64,000 nucleotides of DNA from Hibiscus mutabilis (Eukaryota > Streptophyta > Magnoliopsida > Malvales > Malvaceae), in the NCBI GenBank assembly GCA_019671005.1, contig CM033718.1:18852014-18916013 (forward strand). Reading direction: 5' to 3'. Position 1 is the first letter of the stretch. Every line of letters starts with the position of its first letter. The notes beneath the pieces were generated by a model. That model saw only the letters and a program-made list of their open reading frames with translations, was not told the DNA's origin and ran no database searches. Below, one piece after another: positions 11,485 through 23,560 of the stretch. The translations under genes were made by a program, and so were the position numbers.

Positions 11485-13524
11485 TTGGTTCTTCTAGTTT
11501 TGAAAAAGGTGAATCTTCCAAAACTAACTATGAGTGGATGCTCAAGACACGTGACCGACGACAATAGTAGATTCATGGAGCTAAAGCCAAAGAGTGGTGG
11601 AGTGGTGACTTTTGGTGACAACTCCAAGGGTCACATTGAGGGTATTGGCTCTATTGGTAATCTCTCATCTATTCTTATTGAATATGTCTTGTTTGTCAAT
11701 GGTCTTAAGCATAATTTGTTGAGCATTAGTCAATTGTGTGACAAGGGTTTTAATGTTCATTTTGATGTTAATGGGTGTAAAATTGTGAACATTAAAACAA
11801 ATGAAATAATGCTCATTGGTCATCGCATAGGTAATATTTACATGGTGCATCTAGATGACATACATTCATCCCATGCATGTTTGGTTGCTAATGATGAAAA
11901 TGATGCATGGTTATGGCATAGGAAACTAGGACATGCTAGCATAAGTGTTTTAGAAAAATTAGTTTCCCAAAATCTAGTTAGAGGCTTACCTAAGCTAAAA
12001 TTCACATTAGATAAAATTTGTGATGCTTGTGCTAAGGGTAAACAAAAATGAACCTCATTTAAATCCATTAACGATGTTTCAACTAGTAGGGTATTACAAT
12101 TGATCCATATGGATCTCTTTGATCCTATTAAGACAACTAGCTTGGTTAGAAAATCATATGCATGTGTTCTTGTTGATGATTTTTCTAGATACATTTGGGT
12201 TCTCTTTTTAAGCACTAAAGATGAAGCTTAGAAAAATCCATCACGTTTTCAAAAATCACTCAAAATGATCTTGGTCAAAATATTTTTCATATTAGAAGTG
12301 ACCATGGAACTAAATTTCAAAATCTAGGTTTTGATGATTTTTGTAACTCAAATGGTATTAGCCACAATTTTTCCGTACCTCGCACTCCTCAACAAAATGG
12401 GGTAGTTAAGAGGAAAAACCGTACTTTAGAAGAAATGGCTAGAACCATGCTTTGTGAAAATAATTTACCTGAGTATTTTTGGGCAGAAGCCACAAACATG
12501 GCATGTTATATTATAAATCGAGCAATGATTAGGCCTATTTTAAAGAAAACTCCTTATGAGATTTTAAAATCAAAGAAGCCTAACATTAGCTATTTTCATC
12601 CTTTTGTATGTAAGTGTTTTGTTTTAAACAATGGAAAAGATAACTTGGGTAAATTTGATGCAAAAAGTGATGAAGCAATTTTTTCTTGGTTATTCTTTAA
12701 ATTCAAAAGCTTATCGAGTCTTTAACAAAATAACCTTAGTTGTAGAAGAGTCAATACATGTTGTTTTCAATGATAACCTCCTTCCGAGGAAGGATTCTTG
12801 TGATGATGATGATGTAGGGATCATTGAAGCCATTGATGGTGGGCAATCATCAAGGGTGGAAGAGGTTTCAACCAAGGAAGAAGCACAAGATCCTCCTATT
12901 GAAGCTCTAAAGGACATGACTATTGAGGAAAAGGAAGTGAGCTACCCAAGGGAACTCAACTATGTCAAAGGTTGTGAAATCTTGGGTGATCCATCCAAGG
13001 GGGTAACCACTTGATCCTCTCTTAGATTAATGAACCATGTAGCATCCATTTCATGATTTGAGCCTAAAAATATCAAAGAAGCATTAAAAGATGATTTTTG
13101 GATATTGGCTATGCAAGAAGAATTAAATCAATTTGAGAGGAGTGAAGTTTGGACATTAGTTGATAGGCTTAGTAATAAGTCTACTATAGGAACTAAATGG
13201 GTCTTTAGAAACAAACTAGATGAGAGTGGTAACATAGTGAGAAACAAGGCTAGACTTGTTGCTCAAGGTTACACACAAGAAGAGGGAATTGATTTTGATG
13301 AAACATATGCACTCGTAGCTAGAATGGAAGCAATTAGGATGCTTCTTGCATTTACATGCTATCATGAATTCAAGATTTTTCAAATGGATGTTAAAAGTGC
13401 ATTTTTAAATGGTTTTATTAATGAAGAAGTGTATGTTAAACAACCACCGGGTTTTGAAGATCCAAATTTTCCAAACCATGTTTTTAAATTAATAAAAGCT
13501 TTATATGGTTTGAAACAGCAATAA
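11485..13524 (+). pseudogene. Copia pol: protease, integrase, truncated reverse transcriptase
   Basis: The protease region carries SGCSRHVT near 11530, but the catalytic Asp before it is not present. The gag-pre-integrase zinc motif (WLWHRKLGH ... CDACAKGKQ) spans 11910-12045. Integrase shows LIHMDLFDP, VDDFSRYIW and RSDHGTKF, but the expected catalytic Glu in QQNGVVxRKN is Lys (AAG at 12408-12410). Reverse transcriptase begins MQEELNQFERSEVWTLV near 13105 and reaches QMDVKSAFLNG and KALYGLKQ, then stops at 13524. The YVDD block and all of RNase H are missing. Stops occur near 12049 and 12228, with frameshifts near 12235 and 12700. Confidence 0.87.
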
Positions 13525-13720
13525 GCGTATCGATACAGGGTCTTAAATGGGCAACGATACAGTTAGCACTATACCGATACGGTGGATCGATACGCCTAGT
13601 CAGCGTATCGATACGGTATATGCAAACTTTTTAAATCGGTCCTTTAAGAGCATATCTCCTTTAATTAAATTCAAATCTCTTTTTTCTCTCAAAACCCTAA
13701 CCAAAAACCCCCTATAAAAA
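13525..13720 (+). promoter_or_regulatory. Internal palindrome cluster and TATA box inside the retrotransposon
   Basis: Immediately after the truncated pol come about five copies or variants of the palindrome found in the LTRs (exact TATCGATA at 13528 and 13605; variants at about 13550, 13572 and 13586). A TATA box, CCTATAAAAAC, lies at 13713-13719, about 100 bp beyond the last palindrome, nearly the same spacing as in the LTR. I infer an internal promoter for the downstream ORF. Confidence 0.55.
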
Positions 13721-13855
13721 CCCCTCTAATCTCATTGTTTTATCACACCTAACCTAAAATTCTTTGAGGGTTTTTCATCAAAACATCAAGGCTCAAGCTT
13801 TGCTAGCAACTTTGTGCATTGTTCATCCTTCATTCTTCCAATTTCCTATCTCAAG

Positions 13856-14197
13856 GTATAAAACTCTTTTCTTTTCTTTTTAATTTTTCGTTTATTTTCC
13901 TTTGTTGTTTTTTAATCACTTTTTACATAATATATCCTTATAGTACGGGTTTTGAAGTGTTTGCAAAAATTCTTTAAAATCTAGAATAAAAAAATTGAAT
14001 ATAAAATTATACCGTATATTTTTAAATCTGTTTTTCAAATTTCTTTTTCCCAAAAATTATTTTTATACTTGTATATATTTTTAAAACCTAAAATATAGTG
14101 TTTTTCACAATACCTTGAATTATTGGAATATTTATTGGCTCGAATATGATGATAATTGCATACATTGTTTTCAAATGTTTTTGATGTTTTTTTTCAG
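13856..14197 (+). other. Predicted leader intron of the accessory ORF
   Basis: A donor-like CTCAAG|GTATAA and a strong acceptor, a T-run then TTTTCAG|GC, bound 342 AT-rich bases. The ATG at 14205 follows 8 bases later. This looks like an ordinary plant 5' UTR intron. It is predicted from sequence only. Confidence 0.45.
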
Positions 14198-14204
14198 GCT
14201 TATA

Positions 14205-15452
14205 ATGGGGTTGAAAAAGAGACCAGGAAAAGAGGTACCATCGAGTTCATCAAATCCCAATACCGAAAATGAGGGTATTTCTAAACCAAACCTAGGCTAT
14301 ATCATTCAAAATAGTTTTCTAACACCTAAGGCTTTGGCCCATTACAAACAAATATCAAGACTTTATTATTCGGGATGAGCGAGTTGTTTCAATCCCTTTT
14401 CTAAACTCAGAATGTTTTAAATTCAAATACTTTGGGTTGTTGCAACAATGGAAATTCTTAACTTTTTTAAACCTACACTCGTCTTTATATCAAAAATCTT
14501 GTTTTGATTTTTTATGCCAATGCCCATTGCATTCATCATTCTGAAAGAAACGAAGTTATAGACATTGAGTCTTATTTTATGGGAAAGAAATTTCGAATTG
14601 ATCAAGAAATTTTATGCAATGTTTTTGGTTTTGAAAATATTACGATTGATGACGAAAACTCCTTGGGACATGGTCAACTTGGCTCCGTAACTGTTTTAGA
14701 TGCCCATGATCGTATCCTTCATCTTATCATCTCTTGGTGGTTCGTCCTTCCGGTGGCAAATTCTCAACCATCCGCCAAGTTGATGCCTTTTGGCTTCGAT
14801 GTTTCCGTGAGGGTAAGCGCACAAACCTTTGTCAAATTATGTTTGCTGACTTGGTATATCTTGTCCAACACCGCCACACCGATCAAGTCAAGTCTTTCTA
14901 CTATGGCGCAACCTTGATTCATCTCTTTATTCCTTGGAGATCGATTGTTCACATGATGTTGCCGAGCCTCTTGGTAAACCGATCGATGAACACTCTCTTA
15001 CTCGTGCCAAATTCCAATTCATCAACAACGAGTGGGTTCGTGTGGCTAATCCTCCTCCTCAAGATGCTCAATCTCCTCATGTGGCTCCACAAGGTCCCAT
15101 TGCTCATCATGATTCACCTTCTATAGATGCCCTCATGGTGTATCTCAATGAGCAATTCACATCTTTTCACACAAATATTGCCTCTATAGATACCACCATG
15201 AACTTGGGGTTTACCGCTATTGATACATAGTTCACCTCCTTGGAAAAACGAGTTGGAGTCATTGAGAACAAAGTCACCTCTGTTGAACAACGTGTCACCA
15301 CCATCGAGCAACAACAAGCCTCCATAGATGTCTCTCTCACCGCCTTCCATGGTGCTTCGCTTAATTCTCGCGCTCCTCCGCCCAAACACGATGACGATGA
15401 TGAAGAGGATATGGATGAAGACGATGGGGACGATGATGGGGACGAGTTCTAG
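14205..15452 (+). pseudogene. Accessory ORF of the element: putative plant transposon protein
   Basis: The N-terminus is basic and Ser-rich (MGLKKRPGKEVPSSSS). A middle region contains FYANAHCIHHSERNEV, MGKKFRIDQEILCNVFGFEN and WVVRPSGGKFSTIRQVD-like segments. From memory these match the 'putative plant transposon protein' domain found in many plant retroelements. The C-terminal part (15150-15370) has a heptad pattern of V/I residues consistent with a coiled coil, then an Asp/Glu-rich tail ending at 15452. Its place between pol and the polypurine tract is that of the envelope-like ORF of Sireviruses, though I see no membrane segment. Frameshifts or stops occur near 14376, 14500, 14735, 14930 and 15228. 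Its role is unknown. Confidence 0.6.
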
Positions 15453-15857
15453 TGCATTTTATTGCATATCATCTCATCTTAGGTTTTTTATTATTTTTGT
15501 ACCTACGTTATTGTTTTTCAAAACCCTATGCTTTGATTATGTTTAGTTTGTTTTAAGTTTAAGTTTGGATTTAAGATTTAATTTACTTTGAACTTATGTT
15601 GCTTTGGATATTATATTTGAAGCTTAATGATATTATGTTGCTTTGATTATGCTTTACATTGGGCTTTATTGCTCTATATCTCGTTTACATCCCTTGTTAT
15701 ATGCATTGATTTTGATCTAACAAAATGGGGGAGAAGTGTAAAATCCTAAATTTTTACAAAGTTTTGAAGCTTTGAAAACCTATCTTAAATTAAGGGGGAG
15801 TAAACTTTTCAAAGTTTTCAAAAATACTTAAAAATTCACTTTGGTTTTGTTATATCA

Positions 15858-15870
15858 AAAAGGGGGAGAT
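15858..15870 (+). other. Polypurine tract
   Basis: AAAAGGGGGAGAT directly precedes the 3' LTR; it is the plus-strand primer site. A similar purine phrase at about 15726 (AATGGGGGAGAAG) may be a second tract. Confidence 0.8.
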
Positions 15871-17087
15871 TGTAAAACCTAATTTGATTTTGATATAACA
15901 AATTTGTATAAGGACCTATTTGTAAATGAAAATAAATCTTTAAGTATTTTAAAGTCTTACAAACTGACGGGCTATTTGAACCAAAACTGATCTTAAGTCA
16001 AAACAATTAAACCAAATAAGTTTTCTCTAAGTTTTTCAAGCCAAATTTGACATTAACGCTAAGGCGTATCGATACGCTCTAGCCGTATCAATGCGCCTTT
16101 ACGTTACTGGAATTTTAATTGTCTAAAGTGTACTACCGATACGGTTTTAAAATAAATATATTTTAAAGGCATAACGTACCGATACGGTATCAACCGTATC
16201 AATTCGATTTGGTTTGATTCAGAAGATCTTTGGATTTAATGGAAATATACGTTGGTGTCAATTATAGGGAATCGGGCATTTCAAACGGTCATTGGACCGT
16301 ATCGATACGCCCATATAGCGTATCGATACGCTTTTTGTCAAAACTTCACCCAGGATTCTAGTGAGCAAAATCTATATCGATACGGCCATAGCGTATCGAT
16401 GCGCCCCTGTTTTACACTATAACCGTATCGATACACCTTCCCACATATCGATATGCCCCTTTTATTTTGTGAAAAACGTCTCTTTCTTCCTATAGACAGG
16501 TATCGATACGGTGACGAGGGTACCGATACGCTGGGCAGCCCAACAGCTAGATTAATGATTTCAACCACCCAAACGGCTAGAATTCAATGCAAGGGTATAA
16601 AAGCAAGCCTCCAAAGCACCAGCAACAACCATTGAACTTACTTGCAACTCCAAGCAATTATCCAAACCATTGTGCTTTATAGAGTCAAATCCTTGTACCC
16701 AACTTGTTTGTAATCTTCATTGTAAATCTTTATTTCAAGTTTGGGGAGTGTTTGATTGTAAATTGGGCAATATTCAGTCTTGTGAGAGATATCTTTTATT
16801 TGCCAAAAACTTCTTTGTAAAGAGAGTCTTTTGGGTTAATCTTTGGGTAGAAAGATTACTGATTGTAAAAGTTACCTCCTAAGCCTAGAAAAGGGGAAGA
16901 ACATCTAGTGAAGATTGTTGAAAATCCTTAGTGGGAGCTAACGTAGTGGATGCAGAGCTTGTTAGAAGCTTGAACCACTATAATTTGCTTTGTCCTTATT
17001 CTTTCAATTTCCAATTTGCTACCTCCACTTTTAAAAAGCCAATTCAACCCCTCTAGGCCAAATTATGTTCTTTTGATCCACTCAACA
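15871..17087 (+). repeat. 3' LTR of the Sirevirus-like element
   Basis: 1217 bp, paired with 8775-10008. Seven exact TATCGATA cores were read, near 16067, 16300, 16321, 16375, 16426, 16446 and 16501, only partly the same sites as in the 5' LTR. The TATA box is at 16596-16602. Confidence 0.92.
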
Positions 17088-17211
17088 AAAACTCTTTGAA
17101 AAACTTTTAAACATGTTTTTCAAGTTAATGGACTTTTGACATATATTTACAAATTAGTCTAAGTCAAAAATATTTTTTATTTAAGTCATATCAAAATCAA
17201 ATATCTCAACA
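17088..17211 (-). repeat. Old Sirevirus-type solo LTR, right part
   Basis: This is the 5' end of the minus-oriented LTR whose other part is 7895-8774. On the minus strand it starts TGTTGAGATATTTG at 17211. The GTATA target duplication follows at 17212-17216. Confidence 0.75.
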
Positions 17212-17860
17212 GTATACCCTGCATTTTTTGTTACTTGTTTTAATGTAATGTTTAATCTAAATTCTATTTTTTTTACCTAGATATTGTTTAAGTTAAATGA
17301 AAACTTTGTAAACTAAAAATTATTTTCGAAGATTTTTATTTTGTAAGTTAAATTATATTGTCACTTAGATTAGAATTAAAAAAAAAACTCATGAAAAATT
17401 TGTTTAATTTGAAAATTAATTGAATTGTTTTCGTTCGATTATTTTTTTCAAAAAAAAATTATTTTAATTTAACCGAAAAGAACTTCGATTAATAGTAATT
17501 TGGTTCGGTTAGTTGCCAAACTAACTGTTAGAACACCCAAATTATAAGGGTGTTGTTTTCTTTTGACACTTTTGTAGACAAACCTTTTTAATATATATTT
17601 TTAAAGAGCATGCTTCAATTTAGTGTCACTACACCGTCTTAATTAAAAAAGTGTGCTTAAATTAAATTATAAAATAAAATTTTATATTTATAAAGTAATA
17701 ATAATAATTCAATTTTATTTTGCACTAGCAAATGAAATGTATAATAACTCGAGTAAAAACAACGCACTTACCAATAATCATACACGGTGTTATAATTTGT
17801 TGTGCTATTTTAGTTACATATATAAGATTATCATTTGATTGGATTGGATCATTAATGTTA
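17212..17860. other. AT-rich intergenic DNA with a hAT-MITE fragment
   Basis: About 17400-17545 carries AACCGAA and GGTTCGGTTAG words and ends in GAACACCC, the mirror of the GGGTGTTC edge at 6690. It is probably a truncated MITE. Nothing else was recognised. Confidence 0.35.
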
Positions 17861-18090
17861 AGGATAACTACATATTTAATACTCACTTATTCGTGCGTTC
17901 CTATTTTAGTACCCACTTATTTTTTTAACAAAAATGTAATTAATGTCACCTTTTCTTAACATTTTAGTACCCTGCCATTTAAACTTAATGATGAGTAACG
18001 TGGATTTTCTTTTTCTATTTTTTAAAGCCATGCGTATTTTCTCCTAGTCACCTTTGCACGTAGGTTAACTTAATAAAATAATAGTTAACA
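17861..18090 (+). repeat. Left terminal inverted repeat of the MULE
   Basis: It begins AGGATAACTACATATTTA and pairs, with mismatches and small indels, with the reverse complement of 23216-23456. Confidence 0.72.
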
Positions 18091-19342
18091 GCTTTATTAA
18101 AGGGCAGAAACCCTAAATTAAAATCTACTTTTTATTGTTTCGGCCAAACAAAATCACGACCGGAGAAAAGTAAGGATGAAGATGAAGGAGCTGGAGCTAG
18201 AACAAATGGAGACACCAAACGACATTCTTTTTTGTCATTGTTGTGTTCTAAATGCGTTGGTAGGAGGTTTTTTGAGTGCCCTAATTTTTAGAGAAAAAAT
18301 TATCATTTTTAAGTAGTTTAATAATGAAATACCTGACTGTCCAAAAGCTGTATTTGTTGGTCTATTAAAATTTAAGGAAGCAATGGAGAAAACAAGGAAA
18401 AATGAGTGGTCATTTGGGTTATTTGTCTTGCTTTTTGTACATATTTAGCGTTTCTTAGGGTTTAAAAAAGGGGATAAAATGATTGGGTTGGTGTTGCTGG
18501 TTTAGGGATAATTCTAATATTTTGGGGTAATGGATGATTTTATGGTTTAGGAGTAATTGTCATCTTTTGAGGTAATAGTGAAAATTTCTAGTTAGGGTTT
18601 CTAGAGCTATTTGAATGTTGTTGTTGTTGAATCTTGTGTTTGTTATTGTATTTGGAGCTTTGCTAAAATGTTAATATTTTGTTATGGCTATGTCTACATC
18701 TTTTACTTATATAATTTGCTAATAATGTGCATACAGCATATTCACAAAGATATAACAATTTGGTAACAATGAACTTAATTGGCAGGAGTTGGTAAATTCC
18801 ATTACTCCAAATTGTTAAAAATGTGCATACATCAAAAGAAATTGGTATAAGTTGCTAAGCAAGTTTAATAACAACTTTTTTTTTCAATTTACATCACATT
18901 CACAAGACAAATCACAAAATAAAATTAACTGGCAGAAATTACATTGCCAATATTAACCAAACAAAATATCAAGTTTAATGTCTAACCCACACTTGTAAAT
19001 GTACAAAAGAAAACACAAAAAATTCAAATTTTTCACAACTAAATTAACTCATTAATCATTCCTTGGGAGCTTTGAACTTGCAGTTACAATTGGTGTTGGT
19101 TGGCTCGCTGAGCTTTCTCTAGTGTTGAACATCTATCTAACTATGTTGACTGATGATGGTTGTGTTGAAGCTCTTTGGTGGTGAAAAATCTGCTGATTAG
19201 GAGAATTGCTTCTTGCTACAGCTTCTTTTCTAATTCCCCCAAAAGGTCTCTTAATCTATAAAAATTACATACAATTTAATAGCAAAACTTGATGTTAAAA
19301 GAAGTTAAATGAGATTGTAGAACATGAAAGATGCATTGATAC

Positions 19343-22245
19343 TCACTGGTAGTTTAAGAATTTTTTCACCTCTTGATGGTTAAGCTTGAGAATAAACAGA
19401 AGAGTTATCTCTTGAGATTGAGTTTGACGATGATTTAGTCTAGTATTTTCTCCAACCAAACTTTTACAAGTCTTGACATTGTCTCCTGATTTACCACACT
19501 TGGTACAAGTCATCCTTAGCCCTTTTTTCAACATTTTCAGTATGATCATATCTTTCATCAGCTTCTTTTTTCTATTTTTTGCAGGTCTACCAGAGAGTCA
19601 TTCTAAGACTAGAGGTAAGATGGGCAGGAAAGTCTAATTTGGAGTCCATTGATTTGGACCTCTAACAGGTTTAATCATAAGACTGTATATTGTTTGTTGT
19701 ATGGTTGTTTTGTAACACTAGTCCACGAAATCATCAGGTCTTCAATCAATGAAAAATATTGCTGAAATGACATGGTTGCATAGAATCTCTATGTAAAAAC
19801 AAACACGATTCAAAAAGTAAATAAATAAAAAAAAGTAGTCAGTAAAGGTTTACCTGTCAATTGTCACTTTTTGCATGAGCAAATATACTTTTTCAAGTCC
19901 ACCGCATGTTGGGTGTGTAGTCCACATGCAACTTGGAACTTGAAACCACCAGCATGAGTGCTCCAACACCTACATCCAACATTTAATGTTTCAAATTAAA
20001 CAATTATAATATCACATGCAACTTGAAACCACATGCAGTCTTGATCAACAAATATTTTTACCTATTAGACATTTCAATGGATACTTCTAATTTTTGTTGA
20101 ATCTTTGGACAAAGAGTCGTAGTCCACTTGTCAACTTCAACCTTCTTCTTAGCAATACTTTGCATTATCTTGGTTCAAATGATTTCGAGCAAGTTTATTA
20201 TGGGCTTGTCTCTTACATCAAGTATGAATTGTAAAAATTCAAAACACATTTACTATCAAATATAAAATAAATAAAAGTTTAAAAGAGATGTAAAAAAGTT
20301 GAATGTCAAATACATTGTTAAAAGATTTGCATAAATTGTTGAGGAGAATATCAAAATTACTATTAAAAGAAAAGCGCGATTTGGATCGATTTCTTGGGTC
20401 TTTCTCTACCAACTAATCATGTGCTTTAGTTGACAAAGCATTCATTTTAGCTAAAGCTACCTCATATTCCCTCATGTAGGTTGCTCTTTCAGCTTTTCAC
20501 AAAATATCTTTCAATACGTTCCAGTAAACTTTAACTTGAAGTTCATATATAGATGTCTGACACATGTTCTACTTTCAGAATGAGTGAATAATTCTACTAA
20601 TGTATCAAACAGTCCCTACACATAAAAGATAAATATTTTTTAAGTTAAAAACGGTGATATTAAAGAAGTGAAAGTTAATAAATAAATTGTTATGTTTTAC
20701 CTTTTGTTTATCTGTGATGAATGACACATGGTATGAGTTTGTCAGCCCCAAATCTTGAGCATGCATTTCAAGAAACCAATACCATAAAGAGTTATTTTTA
20801 CTATCAACCACTGCATAAGCTATTAGATAAATGCAATCATTGTCATCAATCCCAACAACAACCAAGATATGACCTCGGTCGTATCCCTTTAGGTGACAGT
20901 CATCATGACAAATAATAAACCTACATGTTTTAAAACCCTCCTTACATGCTTTCAAGTAAATATACACTCTCTCGAAAACTATATCATCCAGTTTACATAC
21001 AGTAATTGTGCTAGGATTATTCAACCTAAATTCAGCTAGGTATTCATATAGCCTACTATACTGAGATTTGTTTTTGCCCTCAATGATTTCAAGGGCCAAT
21101 TCCCTTGCCTTATAACACTTGCTTAGGGGCACAAGAAAAACATAATCATGCATTACAGTTTCCCTAAGTGAAGCAGGTTTAAAATTTCTATCAGTCACAA
21201 ACAAATGTAAAAACTTCTTAGCTATTTTCTTACTTGATAGATTTATGTGCTTAAATTCCCTGCTACAAATATGTTCAGTATTTAATGTCTTGATTTGCCA
21301 AGTATGATCTAAGGGATCATGTGGGTTCAATCTTGATGCCCATAACACTCATAGACATCCAGGTTTACAAATTGCCTTCACTCTTCTCTTATCATTAAAT
21401 TTCAATTTGATTTTGTACTTATTATGTAAATATTGCCTCGTTAAAAACTTCTCGATTACTAAAGATCATACCCACCTTCAACTCAGGATTGTCCATATCA
21501 GTTGTAGAGTTAAACTATAGTAACCTTTTTTCCTTCTTAGTACCAGAATCTGAAGCTGACTTATCTACACTGTGTAGTGAGTCAAAAACATCACTGTCAA
21601 ATTCAATCTATATCCTTCTTTCCCCAGCATTAGGTTATGTCCTTAAATTACCCTCAAAATTTATTCAACATCAATACGAAATTAAGACACATCCTCAACT
21701 GAAAAGTCACTATTATCAAATCTAGATGTTACAGATTCAGTCTTAAAAGAACCATTTCAGTCAGAATCTTCAAACTCATTAATTGTTGGTACATGTTCAG
21801 GTTTAGCTTTCATAGTGGCTTCACTAACAGTTTCTACTTGTGGTTCAAATGAAGGTATAGTTTGAGGTTGTATATGTGGTTCAAATGAGTGTTCAGCTTG
21901 AGGTTCAGTTTCAGGTTGTTCAAACACATGTTCAGTTTCAGGCTCATTTTGGGACTACTTTTCGAATTCTTGTTCAACCAAATATAAGTGCACATGATGG
22001 GTTCTAGGTAGGTCAACTAACATGTTCACAACATCAATATCAAAACACACATGTAATATCTTGTGTGAACAATTTGATGCAATCCTAAATAGTTTTACAA
22101 CATTTTTTATTCTTAAATTGTGAACCATATCTACCATTTCAAACATAGACATCTCATCCACATCGCAAAAATCAAAATACTCAATTTTTTTCACTATATT
22201 TTTCAAAACCTGATTTAAGAAAATATCTATCATAATGCATAACAA
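19343..22245 (-). pseudogene. MULE transposase, decayed
   Basis: On the minus strand the N-terminal part (22245-21960) contains EYFDFCDVDEMSMFEMVDMV, typical of the leading domain of plant MULE transposases. A repetitive Glu/Pro-rich linker follows. The catalytic core lies in an open frame at 20605-21348, with ICHDDCHLKGYDRG (first catalytic Asp block), VVVGIDDNDCIYLIAYAVV and SFITDKQK (second Asp block). A zinc knuckle CTKCGKSGDNVKTC lies near 19500, as at the C-terminus of many MULE proteins. Stops and frameshifts separate the blocks, and the third catalytic acidic residue was not found. It would cut and join the TIRs if intact. Confidence 0.75.
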
Positions 22246-22647
22246 CGGTAAATTTGGTTGAATTGGCAGTTACGCATGACACACAAAACTAAATTAATTT
22301 TCTATACATGCGTACAAGTACCAAAAATAAATAAATAAATAAACAAATAGAAGTAGTTAAATGTGTTGAATAGGCCCTTGCAGATTTCACCCACATGACT
22401 AGTGTTCAGTTAATGCAATCATCATTAAAATGTTATTTGTTAAATATTTTTCACTTTTAAAAGCAGTGGACCACTTCATCTAATATTAAAGACATTGACT
22501 GCAGATTCCACCAATATGATAGTATAATATTAGTAAATTAATTAATAAACTTTGGATAAACACTAAAAAACAAATTAGAAGAATAAATAAACAACCATCA
22601 TTGAAAACTTTTTGATAAATTATAATATAAAGTAGAACAATAAAGAT

Positions 22648-22840
22648 GTCACGGCAATAGATACATTTTTTGTTAAAAAAATAAGCGGAATACTAAAATA
22701 GGAACGTGGGAATAGGTGGGGTACTAAATATGTAGTTATTCCTTAATGTTATTATTGTCAAAATTCTTTTAGAATTTAGTGCTTTTATAGAATTTTATGA
22801 TTTTTTTAAATCACGTAATTATAATTTTTAAAATATTTTA
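22648..22840. repeat. Internal duplicate of the MULE right end and its flank
   Basis: About 190 bp is nearly identical to 23368-23560. It spans the outer half of the right TIR, the TTAATGTTA direct repeat (22743-22751) and about 90 bp of flanking DNA ending AAAATATTTTA. Confidence 0.75.
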
Positions 22841-23215
22841 GCATCAATAAAGCTTTTCAATAGAAGAATAAAAAAGTCACGACATTACAAAATATAAGAA
22901 TTAAAACTACAATAAACATCACTCTCAACTTTGATAAGAACTTAACACACACAAATAAGAATAAAAAAAGAGTAGCGTACCATAAAGAGCGCTTGGTTTT
23001 CCCTTCTAACTAAGCATCTTTTCACCCATCTCTAAAGATCACCGATGGGTCGAATTTTCCTCTTTTCTCTAATGAACTCTCAAACAAATTTTTTCTCCTA
23101 AATCAAGAACCTTAGAAACGCAAACGTCTAGGGAGTTTTAATCGAATAGAATAGACAATCTTTTGAGAAATTGGGATTCCAATAAAAGTGAAATGGTAAT
23201 ATTAAATCATTATTA

Positions 23216-23456
23216 TAATTTAAATATTATTTTATTAAGTTAACCTATGTGAAAAGGTAACTAGGAGAAAAAAAAATACGCGTGGCTTTAAAAAATGGAA
23301 AAAAAGATCTACGTCACTGGCACCGTTAAGTTTAAACGGCAGGGTACAAAAATATTAAGAAAAGTAACGTTAGATACATTTTTTGTTAAAAAAAATAAGC
23401 GGAATACTAAAATAGGAACGTGGGAATAGGTGGGGTACTAAATATGTAATTATTCC
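23216..23456 (-). repeat. Right terminal inverted repeat of the MULE
   Basis: It pairs with 17861-18090 and reaches the TTAATGTTA direct repeat at 23457-23465. Confidence 0.72.
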
Positions 23457-23560
23457 TTAATGTTATTATTGTCAAATTCTTTTAGAATTTAGTGTTTTTA
23501 TAGAATTTTATGATTTTTTTTAAATCACGTAATTATAATTTTTAAAATATTTTAGATTTT

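Larger units (their letters stand above)
8775..17087 (+). mobile_element. Sirevirus-like Ty1-copia retrotransposon, complete but degenerate
   Basis: The element has two ~1.2 kb LTRs (8775-10008 and 15871-17087) starting TGTAAAACC and ending CTCAACA. It is flanked by a perfect target duplication AAAAC (8770-8774 and 17088-17092). It has a primer-binding site for initiator tRNA-Met (TGGTATCAGAGC) 2 bp after the 5' LTR and a polypurine tract AAAAAGGGGGAGAT before the 3' LTR. Gag and pol lie in the plus sense. An extra ORF lies between pol and the polypurine tract, as in Sireviruses (SIRE1/Maximus group). Gag, pol and the extra ORF are all broken, so it cannot move by itself. It inserted into an older LTR of a related family. 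Confidence 0.9.
17861..23456 (-). mobile_element. Mutator-like element (MULE) with long TIRs
   Basis: Terminal inverted repeats of about 230 bp lie at 17861-18090 and about 23216-23456. Both contain ACTACATATTTA-type ends, CGTTCCTATTTTAGTA, GTACCCTGCC and GGTTAACTTAATAAAATAAT. A 9-bp direct repeat TTAATGTTA flanks them (17852-17860 and 23457-23465), the length expected for MULEs. The interior encodes a decayed transposase on the minus strand. The right end is complicated by a duplication (22648-22840 repeats 23368-23560). Confidence 0.78.
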
